Source: Butyrivibrio sp. AC2005 (GTDB lineage: Bacteria > Bacillota > Clostridia > Lachnospirales > Lachnospiraceae). Taken from it: a DNA stretch of 55,813 nt. The stretch lies in NCBI RefSeq assembly GCF_000424145.1, contig NZ_AUJI01000039.1:1-55813 (forward strand), written 5' to 3'. The notes below the pieces were generated by a model. The model saw only the letters and a program-made list of their open reading frames with translations. It ran no database searches and was not told the origin of the DNA. The translations under genes were made by a program, and so were the position numbers. This document shows, in pieces, positions 7,789 to 15,764 of the stretch (position 1 is the stretch's first letter; each line of letters opens with the position of its first letter).

Positions 7789-9642
7789 ATGCAGACCGTG
7801 AACTTGATACTGATCTTGGTGATCTTTGCAGCACTTATAGCTTTTTTATTCTGGTACTTCACCAAGTTATCAAAGTCTGAAGAACAGCTGGATTTTGAAA
7901 ATCCATACACCATAAAACACATAACAGCGCAGGTTGCTGAGGAGTTTTCAACTGCCCTTAAGGTAAATCTTAAAGAGCAGAATCTTACAAGAAGGGAACT
8001 TGAAGCCAGGGAATCTGCAAAGCAGGAACTGCGTATCTCACTTAAGGAATCAGCTTATGGAAATCCCGTAGCCAAGAAGTATATCAAGAACTTCATCAAG
8101 GATATCATCAGGGGAAAAGCGATCAATGTAACGGAAGATACCGTGAACAATGTCATTGCCTTTGATAATCCGATAAGGCTTACGACAAGGGACAAGTTCG
8201 AGATAATGCTCTATTTCTACATGAAGGAGTATAAAAAGGACGGCCTTGTACAGCTTATAGAGGATTACGGATGGCTTGACCCGAAAGTCTGTGAGGACGG
8301 TGATTATCTATATGAAGTATCTGATGAGGAAGTAGAAGAGGCATATAAGGACTTCATTGTGACGATCGAGCATATAGATTATGAGGACAAGCTTGAGATC
8401 ATAGCGCAGAGAGTGTTCTCGGAATATAAGGGCTTTGGTGCTGCTGATATCCTCTTTGATAATGCGGTAGATGAAGTTGATGGTGGTGTTTCAGGGATTC
8501 CTTTTACAGGGCACTCAGTGCAGTCTGAGGATCAGCCCTATTCCTTTGAATCAGTATGGATAAAGGTTCATGGCATAGACTTAAAGCTGAAGTTCTTAAG
8601 CTTCGGGTCGCATGATGAGCTTGTGCGGATATGCTCCAACGTATACAAGAACAATGCACCATATGCACTTTCAAGAAGAAATCCCAGGGTTGTATCGACC
8701 ATGATGGACAACTCCCGTGTGGTAGTTGCAAGACCACCCGCAGCGGATTCCTGGGAATTCTTTGTCCGCAAGTTTGATTCCGTCACATCCCTTGAGCCTG
8801 AGACCATCTTAAAGGATATGAACAATATCGTTCCCATCACAATGATAAAGTGGCTTATCAAGGGCTATATCAACATCATCATTTCCGGAATGCAGGCTTC
8901 AGGTAAGACCACAACGCTCAAGTCGGTTATCAGATATGTGCCAAAGTCTGAAAATATCCGAATCCAGGAGCTGGCGTTTGAGGCAAACATGCGACAGGTA
9001 TATCCCGACAGGAATATCTCTACACTGCAGGAGACAGACAACTTTACCGCACAGGAAGGCTTGGACCTAGAAAAGAAGATGAATGGTTCATACTTCGTGT
9101 TCGCAGAGGTTGCGACTGCAGAAGGAGCTTCATGGCTTGTACAGACTGCGCAGGTTGGTAACAAGGCTACGATAGGGACCCATCATGCAAAGACCATCCG
9201 TGACCTTATCATATCCATGAGAAATAACCTTCTGGATGCACACTCTGGAGCAGGATTCCAGTCAGAAAAGGCTGCTGAGGAGATGGTAGCAAGGGCAATA
9301 AACATCGACTTCCACATGGAATCAGTTGCAGGACACCGTTTCTGCTCAAGGATCACGGAGATCATTCCCATAGATGATACAAGATATCCCTCACAGCTTC
9401 CGCAGAATGAGAAACTGTCCATTGATGAGAAGATAAAGCTCGATACCATGGAAAATTACAGAAGAGGAACAGACAGGGCAGTTTATACCTCAAGGGATCT
9501 TGTGGTCTTTGAAAACGGAAAGTATGTATTCAAGAACATGCCTTCTAAGGCTCTCATGGAAAAGATAAGACTCAACCTTAAGTCTGATGAGCAGAGGCAG
9601 CTCTTTGAATCAGAGTTTAACGAGATAAGAAAGTATGCATGA
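7789..9642 (+). CDS. cpaF: CpaF/TadA-type secretion ATPase
   Basis: 617-residue motor ATPase of the Tad/type II-IV secretion superfamily. It has a Walker A GMQASGKTT (~367-375), a Walker B YFVFAE (~435-440) and the His-box region TIGTHHAKT (~462-470), followed by the usual C-terminal domain. It should hydrolyse ATP to drive filament assembly from the cytoplasmic face. Unusual for the family, residues 4-22 are strongly hydrophobic, so this copy may be membrane-anchored at its N-terminus. ATG chosen with AAAGGAAG upstream. It is tightly coupled to the TadZ-like gene before it and 19 bases from the platform gene after it. Confidence 0.88.
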   Translation: MQTVNLILILVIFAALIAFLFWYFTKLSKSEEQLDFENPYTIKHITAQVAEEFSTALKVNLKEQNLTRRELEARESAKQELRISLKESAYGNPVAKKYIKNFIKDIIRGKAINVTEDTVNNVIAFDNPIRLTTRDKFEIMLYFYMKEYKKDGLVQLIEDYGWLDPKVCEDGDYLYEVSDEEVEEAYKDFIVTIEHIDYEDKLEIIAQRVFSEYKGFGAADILFDNAVDEVDGGVSGIPFTGHSVQSEDQPYSFESVWIKVHGIDLKLKFLSFGSHDELVRICSNVYKNNAPYALSRRNPRVVSTMMDNSRVVVARPPAADSWEFFVRKFDSVTSLEPETILKDMNNIVPITMIKWLIKGYINIIISGMQASGKTTTLKSVIRYVPKSENIRIQELAFEANMRQVYPDRNISTLQETDNFTAQEGLDLEKKMNGSYFVFAEVATAEGASWLVQTAQVGNKATIGTHHAKTIRDLIISMRNNLLDAHSGAGFQSEKAAEEMVARAINIDFHMESVAGHRFCSRITEIIPIDDTRYPSQLPQNEKLSIDEKIKLDTMENYRRGTDRAVYTSRDLVVFENGKYVFKNMPSKALMEKIRLNLKSDEQRQLFESEFNEIRKYA

Positions 9643-9661
9643 TAGATGAGGAGAATAATAT

Positions 9662-11659
9662 ATGAGTTCTCAGATAACGATGAGAGTGATGCTTATAGCG
9701 ATTGCTGTATGCCTCTTATTCTACATCCTGCTTACGATCAGCATAAGAAAAAAGCGCTCCCTTACCCCGATAAGGGGAAGCAGGGCAAGCATGAAGGGTA
9801 TCTTCTGGCTGTACAGGTTCTTTTCACAGACGCCGGTATTCAAAAGATATTACCAGAAGATACGGAATTTCCTTGAGATCAATTACCCGGCAGATGAGAT
9901 GAGCATAAAAAGGAAAGCTACCCTCACGACTGCAAAGTGTGTGGGCGGAGCCCTTCTTCTGATTATATTTGTCATTTCAATCTCCGGCGGGGACTGGTTT
10001 TATATCTGCATGGGCTTTTTCATGGCTTATTTCATATTCACGTATTTTATAACTGCAGCCCAGGAAAGCCTTGATAACAAACTGCTAAACCAGCTCGGGG
10101 ATTTTATCACCAACATAAGGCATCATTATTCGGTACTTGGAAATGTTGAGGATGCGATCTATGACACTCTGGATGAAACTCCGTATGAGATGGGGCTTCA
10201 CGCATCCAAGATCTACAGGATGCTTGGCGCAACAAATGTGGATCATGAAGTAGATAAGTATAAGGATATCGCACCAAACAAGTTTGTTCTTACAATGGTG
10301 GCTATCTGCGCGACCATAAAGGAATATGGTGATAAGACACTGGATGACGGGCAGTCGCTCTTCCTTACAAATATCAATTACCTAAAAGAAGAGATAAATG
10401 TGGAGCTCATAAAGAGAAGAAGAAATGCCTTCCTCTTTTCGGGGCTGATAACGCTTACACTTCTTCCACTGTTTTTCTTAAAGGCGATAGAGGCATGGGG
10501 AATATCAAATATCCCTGAAATGACCTCTTTTTACAATGGGCCTGCGGGAACAACGGTAATGGCATGCATCTTTGTTGTGACAGTCATAGTCTACCAGCTT
10601 ATAGCCAACCTAAAGGACGGGCATGTGGACGATGAGAGGGAACACAAGATAATAAGCTGGCTCCTTACGGTTCCAGTGATAAACAGGTTCGTTACCATCG
10701 AGATCAACAGACATTATACGAAGCATTTGAAGATTGATGAAGGCCTTAAGATGGTCGGGGACAGGATAGGGATAAAGGGGTTCCTGGTAAAGAGGATCCT
10801 TTTTGGGCTCCTGGCAATCTTTATGATAAACCTTGTCATATTCACGGCAGAGTGGAGGACAAGGCATAATCTCTTAAATGACTTTAAGACTACATTTGAA
10901 TCCTCCATTGTTCCGAATGAAGAGTACAGGCAGGCCATGAGGGATGCAGCAATTGATTACACCTTAAGCTGCAGGAAGATGAAGGACACACCGGAGAACA
11001 GACAGCAGATCCAGGCTGAGATTGAAAAAAGGGGGATAGCTCCCAAGTTTTCAGCACAGGTAACGGATGAAGTATTTTACAGGGTAGAGAGGTACAGGGA
11101 TGTTTATTACAGATGGTGGTTTTTGCTTATAAATATCCTTGGCTACTTTGCAGGTTACTATCTTCCTTACCTCATACTTCAGTACAAACTGCGGATTGTG
11201 AAGATGGATATGGAAGATGAGGTCATCCAGTATCAGACGATAGTGCTTATCCTTATGCACGTTGACGGAATACTTGTAGATACTGTTCTTGACTGGCTTG
11301 AGAGATTTTCATTCTGCTTCAGGCAGTCAATACAGGAGTGCATCATAAACCTTGAGTATTCAACAAAGAAGGCCTTGCAGAAGATGAAGAATCAGGAGAC
11401 TTTTCCTCCGTTCAGAAGATTTGTTGACAATCTGCTTATGGTCGAGGAAGAGGACATACTTACAGCCTTCGCAGAGATCGAGACTGACAGGGAATACTAC
11501 AAGGAGAAGAGAAAGACCGATAACGAGATCATCTCAACACAGAAAGCGGAAGTAGGAAAGATCGTGGCATTCATACCACTTATCCTTACACTGGTCGTTT
11601 ACATGATAGTTCCGTTTGCACTCTATTCAATGGAGATGATGAAGAGCATCGGGATGTAA
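9662..11659 (+). CDS. TadB/TadC-like inner-membrane platform, two T2SSF-like halves
   Basis: 665 residues with about eight membrane segments (near 7-25, 78-98, 102-122, 245-265, 285-305, 380-400, 485-512 and 635-658). Between the segments lie two helical cytoplasmic stretches of the GspF/T2SSF kind: one at ~135-230 (LNQLGDFITNIRHHYSVLGN) and one at ~515-625 (QYQTIVLILMHVDGILVDTV). Tad systems normally encode TadB and TadC as two ~300-residue proteins, so the length and repeated pattern point to a fusion. It would receive the ATPase stroke and extrude pilin subunits. Start follows GAGGAG. Confidence 0.75.
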   Translation: MSSQITMRVMLIAIAVCLLFYILLTISIRKKRSLTPIRGSRASMKGIFWLYRFFSQTPVFKRYYQKIRNFLEINYPADEMSIKRKATLTTAKCVGGALLLIIFVISISGGDWFYICMGFFMAYFIFTYFITAAQESLDNKLLNQLGDFITNIRHHYSVLGNVEDAIYDTLDETPYEMGLHASKIYRMLGATNVDHEVDKYKDIAPNKFVLTMVAICATIKEYGDKTLDDGQSLFLTNINYLKEEINVELIKRRRNAFLFSGLITLTLLPLFFLKAIEAWGISNIPEMTSFYNGPAGTTVMACIFVVTVIVYQLIANLKDGHVDDEREHKIISWLLTVPVINRFVTIEINRHYTKHLKIDEGLKMVGDRIGIKGFLVKRILFGLLAIFMINLVIFTAEWRTRHNLLNDFKTTFESSIVPNEEYRQAMRDAAIDYTLSCRKMKDTPENRQQIQAEIEKRGIAPKFSAQVTDEVFYRVERYRDVYYRWWFLLINILGYFAGYYLPYLILQYKLRIVKMDMEDEVIQYQTIVLILMHVDGILVDTVLDWLERFSFCFRQSIQECIINLEYSTKKALQKMKNQETFPPFRRFVDNLLMVEEEDILTAFAEIETDREYYKEKRKTDNEIISTQKAEVGKIVAFIPLILTLVVYMIVPFALYSMEMMKSIGM

Positions 11660-11722
11660 CTGAAGGTATCAGGGACTGCTGGTCCTTATACTATAAAAAT
11701 ATTACATAAAAGGAGAAAAAAG

Positions 11723-12163
11723 ATGGGCGGAAGTTTATCAGAAGGATTGAGGACGGTTTTTGCGGTAGTGCTTTCATGTCTGGTCATTGGATTCGTATTC
11801 ATGCAGTGGTCAACAGTCAAGGAATCGGGAAATGCGGCACTTACAGACTCTAACTCAACGATCACCCAGATGGATGAGGCGAAGTACACACAGTACGATG
11901 CTGCAGTTGTTACCGGCTCAGAAGTGGTAAATGTAATCAAGCTCCACTCAAACGACCAGCTTTACGTTGGCGTTGACAATGGTGGCGGTCAGGTTAATTA
12001 CATCTATTCGGATGCTTCATTTTCAGCACCCGGGGCAGACCTTGCAAATGCCAGGAATAAGACAAGCGGCCAGTATATCAATCCGAATTCAAAATTCACG
12101 GGAGAGGTAGTCCGTGACGCTACAACAGATGCCATCGTAGGTATTGTGTTCAGGAAGAGCTGA
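11723..12163 (+). CDS. Small bitopic pilin-like protein 1
   Basis: 146 residues. After SLSEGLRT comes one hydrophobic helix at ~12-29 and then a short extracellular domain. A conserved-looking segment YTQYDAAVVTGSEVVNVIK (~52-70) precedes a beta-rich, Gly/Asn-rich domain. The layout (short N-terminus, one helix, small exterior domain, first position after the platform gene) is that of a filament subunit or TadE-like pseudopilin, although no classical Flp cleavage motif is seen. RBS AAAAGGAG. A strong hairpin follows the gene, which could raise its output above that of the genes behind it. Confidence 0.6.
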   Translation: MGGSLSEGLRTVFAVVLSCLVIGFVFMQWSTVKESGNAALTDSNSTITQMDEAKYTQYDAAVVTGSEVVNVIKLHSNDQLYVGVDNGGGQVNYIYSDASFSAPGADLANARNKTSGQYINPNSKFTGEVVRDATTDAIVGIVFRKS

Positions 12164-12184
12164 TATTTTGGCGGTCATCATTTG

Positions 12185-12204
12185 CCGGGGGCTTTTGCCT
12201 CCGG
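12185..12204 (+). promoter_or_regulatory. Hairpin after first pilin-like gene, possible attenuator
   Basis: CCGGGGGC (12185-12192) pairs with GCCTCCGG (12197-12204) around TTTT. There is no T-tract, so it is more likely an RNA-stabilising or attenuating hairpin than a full terminator. Confidence 0.4.
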
Positions 12205-12235
12205 TCATTGGATGATCTGGCAGAGGGAGAATGGC

Positions 12236-12652
12236 ATGGGCGATACTTTTTCAGAATATCTGCATATAGTGGCAGCAACGATCATTTTTGCTTCTGCGAT
12301 TGCATTTTTTATGTGTTATATGGGTCTTTTAAGTGTATTTAACAAGGCTGAGATTGATGATATGAATACCAAGGCATCTGTGACTATGAACACGGAGCTT
12401 GGATATTCTGAGCCGGTGCTGTACGTAAATGGCAGCTCCGTATTTACTGACATAATAAGTCAGAATGACAAGATAACCATCATACTTGATGGGGCAGTGC
12501 TTGATGATGACTATCTTAAGAATCTAAGGGAAAAGAACCCAGCTTATGTCCTGGATCTTAAGACAAAGATAAGCATGGACGACAATTATCTGATCAAACA
12601 CGATTATTTCTCAACAAACGAAATCAAGGCTGTGACATATACTCACAGTTAA
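12236..12652 (+). CDS. Small bitopic pilin-like protein 2
   Basis: 138 residues from the ATG at 12236, preferred over an upstream TTG because AGAGGGAG sits six bases before it. One N-terminal membrane helix (~10-34, VAATIIFASAIAFFMCYMGLL) is followed by a ~100-residue exterior domain. It shares layout with its neighbours but little visible sequence. It is probably a minor subunit of the filament. Family unknown. Confidence 0.55.
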   Translation: MGDTFSEYLHIVAATIIFASAIAFFMCYMGLLSVFNKAEIDDMNTKASVTMNTELGYSEPVLYVNGSSVFTDIISQNDKITIILDGAVLDDDYLKNLREKNPAYVLDLKTKISMDDNYLIKHDYFSTNEIKAVTYTHS

Positions 12653-12674
12653 ATATATAGAAACAGGAGTTTTT

Positions 12675-13202
12675 ATGGGTGATGTATTAGGAAGGGTTTT
12701 TGCCGCATTTTTTGGATGCATCATAATGTTCATTGTCCCGATCATGCTTATCGCACAGAAGCAGGACACGATCAGGCAGAGTTATATAGATAATGCGGTC
12801 GTTGAATTCGTGGATAAGTCAAAGGTTGCGGGAAAGATCACGCCTGAGGCTTATGAGAAACTCTGCTATGACGTTGACACGGCACATCTTTTATGTGAGA
12901 TAAATATAACGCATTCATCAGCGTATACCGTACCCACGGAAGTGATAGATCCTGATACCGGATACCATGAGATCGCAACGTACAGGGTCGACTATACGAA
13001 AGAAGAGATCCTTAACGTGCTTTACCCTGCTTCCGGAGACAACAGGGATTACCGGATGAAGAATGGTGATTATCTCTCCGTAGAAGTAAAGAACATCTCT
13101 CCGACACTCGGAACCAGGCTTTCAAGGCTCTTTCAGACAAAGAGCTCCGATATAACCCTGTTTACTTCTTATGGCGGATACGTTGGAAACAATATGCAGT
13201 GA
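12675..13202 (+). CDS. Small bitopic TadE/F-like protein 3
   Basis: 175 residues. The N-terminal helix lies at ~8-27 (VFAAFFGCIIMFIVPIMLIA). It is followed by RQSYIDNAVVEFVDKSKVAGKI, a post-helix segment of the TadE/TadF pseudopilin kind, then a compact domain with two Cys (YEKLCYD, HLLCEIN) that could form a disulphide outside. RBS CAGGAG. The next gene starts nine bases after the stop. Probable minor pilin; assignment by architecture. Confidence 0.55.
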   Translation: MGDVLGRVFAAFFGCIIMFIVPIMLIAQKQDTIRQSYIDNAVVEFVDKSKVAGKITPEAYEKLCYDVDTAHLLCEINITHSSAYTVPTEVIDPDTGYHEIATYRVDYTKEEILNVLYPASGDNRDYRMKNGDYLSVEVKNISPTLGTRLSRLFQTKSSDITLFTSYGGYVGNNMQ

Positions 13203-13211
13203 GGCAGCCGG

Positions 13212-14312
13212 ATGAAATTTAGTGATTACATATTAGCCTTTTTGGGAATATTCCTGTGTTTTAGCGTTGGATCATTTGCAAACGTCGATATCACAAAGAA
13301 AGTAAATACGCAGAATGTCCAGTATTCAAGTAAGCTCACGTCTGCCTGTTATGATGCTGCACAGACCATGAACACGGATAATGTAGAAAAGTATGGCTGC
13401 GTATGGAATGACGAGGACGACCTTAATGAAACGCTTACAGTATTTTATAACTCCCTTGTTTATTCCTTTAACTGGGATAATCAGGGAAGAGTCGAGGAGA
13501 TGGCGCTTTATACGCCGGTTGTATGCCTTGTTGATATAGACGGTTACTATATAAGCCACAATGTTGTCTTTGATACTTCGGGCATGGTACAGATTCCATC
13601 TGATGCAGAAAAGAGAAATGGACTTACCACCTTAAATACCTGGACAAAGAATTACGGAGGGGTTCTTCTTAGATACTTCCTCAATGACAATGTTGAGGTA
13701 TATGCGCTTGACGGGACCATTTACTCAGGGAACAGGAAAGATGTTTACAAGGTCTTAACAGAAAAGCTCCCGGGAAGCACGGAAGTTTCACAGATGGCGT
13801 TCCTTGTGGATGATGATGTCTTTAATGCCAATAAGAATGAGCTTATTGTCCGCGAGATAAATGAGCAGTGCGAATACTACATCAACAGACACAATGTAAT
13901 AGGTGATAACTACGAGAACCAGTACACATTTGAACTTCCGGAGATTGAAGGAGAGGACTGGGCAAGGCTTTTAAAGAATCCCACGATGATATCTTTTCTC
14001 CAGGGATATTCATCAAAGGCGGATAACAGATATCTGAACATCTATGCCCTTGGAGGAGGAGAGCTTGTAACAAATTACCACTACTTCATAGAAGGTGATG
14101 AATATCACTGCATAGAGTCTGATCCGGATGTTTCAAAGGTGGTAAATACTGTATCTACTACATATGAATCAGAGGGCGTAACAAAAGTAGTTACTACGGA
14201 ATACGTTGTATATACATATCATGGTCATGAGATTGAAACCGTATACACCAGGCAGTCTGACTGTGCAAAACGCGGGGCTACGCCGCATAACTGCGTATAT
14301 GAATGGAACTGA
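13212..14312 (+). CDS. Larger bitopic or exported pilin-associated protein
   Basis: 366 residues. Residues 5-23 form one hydrophobic helix (DYILAFLGIFLCFSVGSFA), followed by an aromatic and acidic exterior part with Cys pairs near the C-terminus (residues ~350-362, SDCAKRG and HNCVYE). The first 45 residues resemble pseudopilins (NTQNVQYSSKLTSACYDAAQTM). It may be the tip or adhesin-like subunit of the assembly. It is the last of four consecutive one-helix proteins. I know no named family. Confidence 0.5.
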   Translation: MKFSDYILAFLGIFLCFSVGSFANVDITKKVNTQNVQYSSKLTSACYDAAQTMNTDNVEKYGCVWNDEDDLNETLTVFYNSLVYSFNWDNQGRVEEMALYTPVVCLVDIDGYYISHNVVFDTSGMVQIPSDAEKRNGLTTLNTWTKNYGGVLLRYFLNDNVEVYALDGTIYSGNRKDVYKVLTEKLPGSTEVSQMAFLVDDDVFNANKNELIVREINEQCEYYINRHNVIGDNYENQYTFELPEIEGEDWARLLKNPTMISFLQGYSSKADNRYLNIYALGGGELVTNYHYFIEGDEYHCIESDPDVSKVVNTVSTTYESEGVTKVVTTEYVVYTYHGHEIETVYTRQSDCAKRGATPHNCVYEWN

Positions 14313-14378
14313 ATATGAAAAAAGGCATAATCATCAGATTTAACCATAGAAACAAATGGGGGATAGAACCCTGCTGTT

Positions 14379-14558
14379 GTGAAAAGCATCATTACACGAA
14401 GTTTGCCAAATCTACTTTCTGCTGTTTTGTCTGTAACCTGTTTTGCTTCAGGAGATTATTCAGGACAGAATCATTCTGTAAGAGATTTGGATGGACTCAT
14501 ACCTGTCATACATGCAGGCAGGAAGGTGATTATCATATATTTGAACCACGGGATGTAA
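14379..14558 (+). other. Possible small exported peptide, or decayed gene
   Basis: Two overlapping frames are open between the pilin and Mrr-like genes. One (14315-14563, ATG) gives a Cys/His/Phe-rich product that looks like an out-of-frame reading. The other (14379-14558, GTG) gives 59 residues with a signal-peptide-like start (SLPNLLSAVLSVTCFASGD) and a more protein-like composition, but poor initiation signals. A frameshift may link them. I cannot decide whether either is expressed. Confidence 0.25.
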
Positions 14559-14586
14559 GATGACCAGTTATGAATGGGACTAAGCA

Positions 14587-15207
14587 ATGAAGTATTTCGA
14601 ATACAGAAGGTATAAATTCAAACTGAAAATATATAAGTTCTTGGCAATAGTAATCATAGCAGGGCTTCTGTTTCTTTATCTGAGGCTTAGGCAGATGGGA
14701 GTTACCAATAAGCAGCTGACATACTTTATTTATGTTTCATGTATTGCGCTTATCCTTGTATGTGCGGTAATAAAGCTTGCAGCCAGGGTAATAAAAAAGA
14801 GAAAGTACTTAAATAGTCCTCTCGCTGAAGTTGATAAGATGTCCGGAAAGTCTTTTGAATATTACCTTAAGTGTCATTTTGAAAATCTCGGATACCGTGT
14901 GAAGCTTACACCGGACAGTGGTGATTTTGGTGCAGATCTTGTCTGCAGAAACAGTAATGAGACCCTTATCATCCAGGCAAAAAGATACCGTGGTAAGGTC
15001 GGCATTGCGGCCATTCAGGAGATCGTCGGAGCAAAGGGATATTACAAAGCAGACAGATGCATGGTTATAACCAATTCCTATTTCACCAATGCTGCAACAG
15101 AGCTTGCAAAGAGCAATGATGTTGAGCTGTGGGATAGGAATAACATCAACCAAAAGCTCATAAAACACTCAAAAACTTCTGAGAAAGAAAATAGAGTGGC
15201 AATATGA
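14587..15207 (+). CDS. Membrane-anchored Mrr-like restriction endonuclease
   Basis: 206 residues. Two membrane helices (~14-33 and ~43-63) are followed by an Mrr/REase PD-(D/E)xK domain at ~78-195. The core GDFGADLVCR...LIIQAKRYRGKVG supplies the catalytic D and QxK pair (E/Q variant). Mrr-like enzymes cut modified or foreign DNA; with two membrane helices and placed at the end of a surface-machine block, this one may act on DNA entering or leaving at the membrane. That role is inferred. The start lacks a good ribosome site. Confidence 0.75.
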   Translation: MKYFEYRRYKFKLKIYKFLAIVIIAGLLFLYLRLRQMGVTNKQLTYFIYVSCIALILVCAVIKLAARVIKKRKYLNSPLAEVDKMSGKSFEYYLKCHFENLGYRVKLTPDSGDFGADLVCRNSNETLIIQAKRYRGKVGIAAIQEIVGAKGYYKADRCMVITNSYFTNAATELAKSNDVELWDRNNINQKLIKHSKTSEKENRVAI

Positions 15208-15212
15208 TGCAT

Positions 15213-15241
15213 AAAAAGGGAATTAGCCTTTTTGGCTTTTT
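15213..15241 (+). terminator. Terminator after the Mrr-like gene
   Basis: AAAAAGG (15213-15219) and CCTTTTT (15227-15233) pair around 7 nt, followed by GGCTTTTTC. It marks the end of the Tad-like block. Confidence 0.5.
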
Positions 15242-15298
15242 CATAGTCTCTCGGTCACAGTACATGTGACTAAAAATTCTTCCCATTTCCCCAATATG

Positions 15299-15328
15299 AA
15301 GGAGTCATTCCACAAGTGACTCCTTTTT
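15299..15328 (+). terminator. Rho-independent terminator
   Basis: AAGGAGTCA pairs with TGACTCCTT around a 9-nt loop, followed by a run of T. It gives a second stop after the Mrr-like gene. Confidence 0.7.
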
Positions 15329-15414
15329 CTGTTATAAGGAAAACAAATAGCTTCAGTGATGCGAATAATGAATGGTTTTTAAAGAGAGCTGTAAAAACTC
15401 TTTTTATTTTTTTG

Positions 15415-15443
15415 TTGAAAATGACATGTAGATTTTATATAAT
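15415..15443 (+). promoter_or_regulatory. Promoter of the BspA-like unit
   Basis: TTGAAA (15415-15420), 17 bases, TATAAT (15438-15443). It lies 70 bases upstream of the small membrane gene at 15514. Confidence 0.65.
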
Positions 15444-15513
15444 CATAAATTGTGTGCCAAATGACAGGCATAAATGTATATGTGATTTAAGAAAAGTGTT
15501 AGGAGAACTAAAA

Positions 15514-15732
15514 ATGGAACAAAGAATAGAAAATGTGCAGCAGAATTATGTTAGGGAAAAAGGATATGGAGGGGCAATCCTTTTTTTCTTGGTGCTTATC
15601 ATAACAACTTATGTTGGCATGTATTGTTTTAGTAAGGGTATTTCTTTAGAAGAATTTTTGGATGTTCTTTGGGGATATGAACTGGAACTCAAGTGGGCGA
15701 TAATTGATTTCCTTGACAGCATAAGAATCTGA
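15514..15732 (+). CDS. Small single-span membrane protein
   Basis: 72 residues from the ATG at 15514, which has AGGAG eight bases upstream; a longer reading frame upstream overlaps the promoter and is not used. One membrane helix lies at ~22-40 (AILFFLVLIITTYVGMYCF). It probably forms a two-gene unit with the BspA-like gene 32 bases downstream. Function unknown. Confidence 0.55.
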   Translation: MEQRIENVQQNYVREKGYGGAILFFLVLIITTYVGMYCFSKGISLEEFLDVLWGYELELKWAIIDFLDSIRI

Positions 15733-15764
15733 CAAGGTTGTTTTTGTAGGAAAAGGTTAAAGAA

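Noticed and set aside
14303..14563. Cys-rich 86-residue protein
   Set aside because: Composition is typical of an out-of-frame reading; another frame looks more protein-like.
15316..15513. N-terminal extension of the small membrane protein
   Set aside because: It overlaps a terminator and the promoter at 15415-15443; the ATG at 15514 has a good ribosome site.
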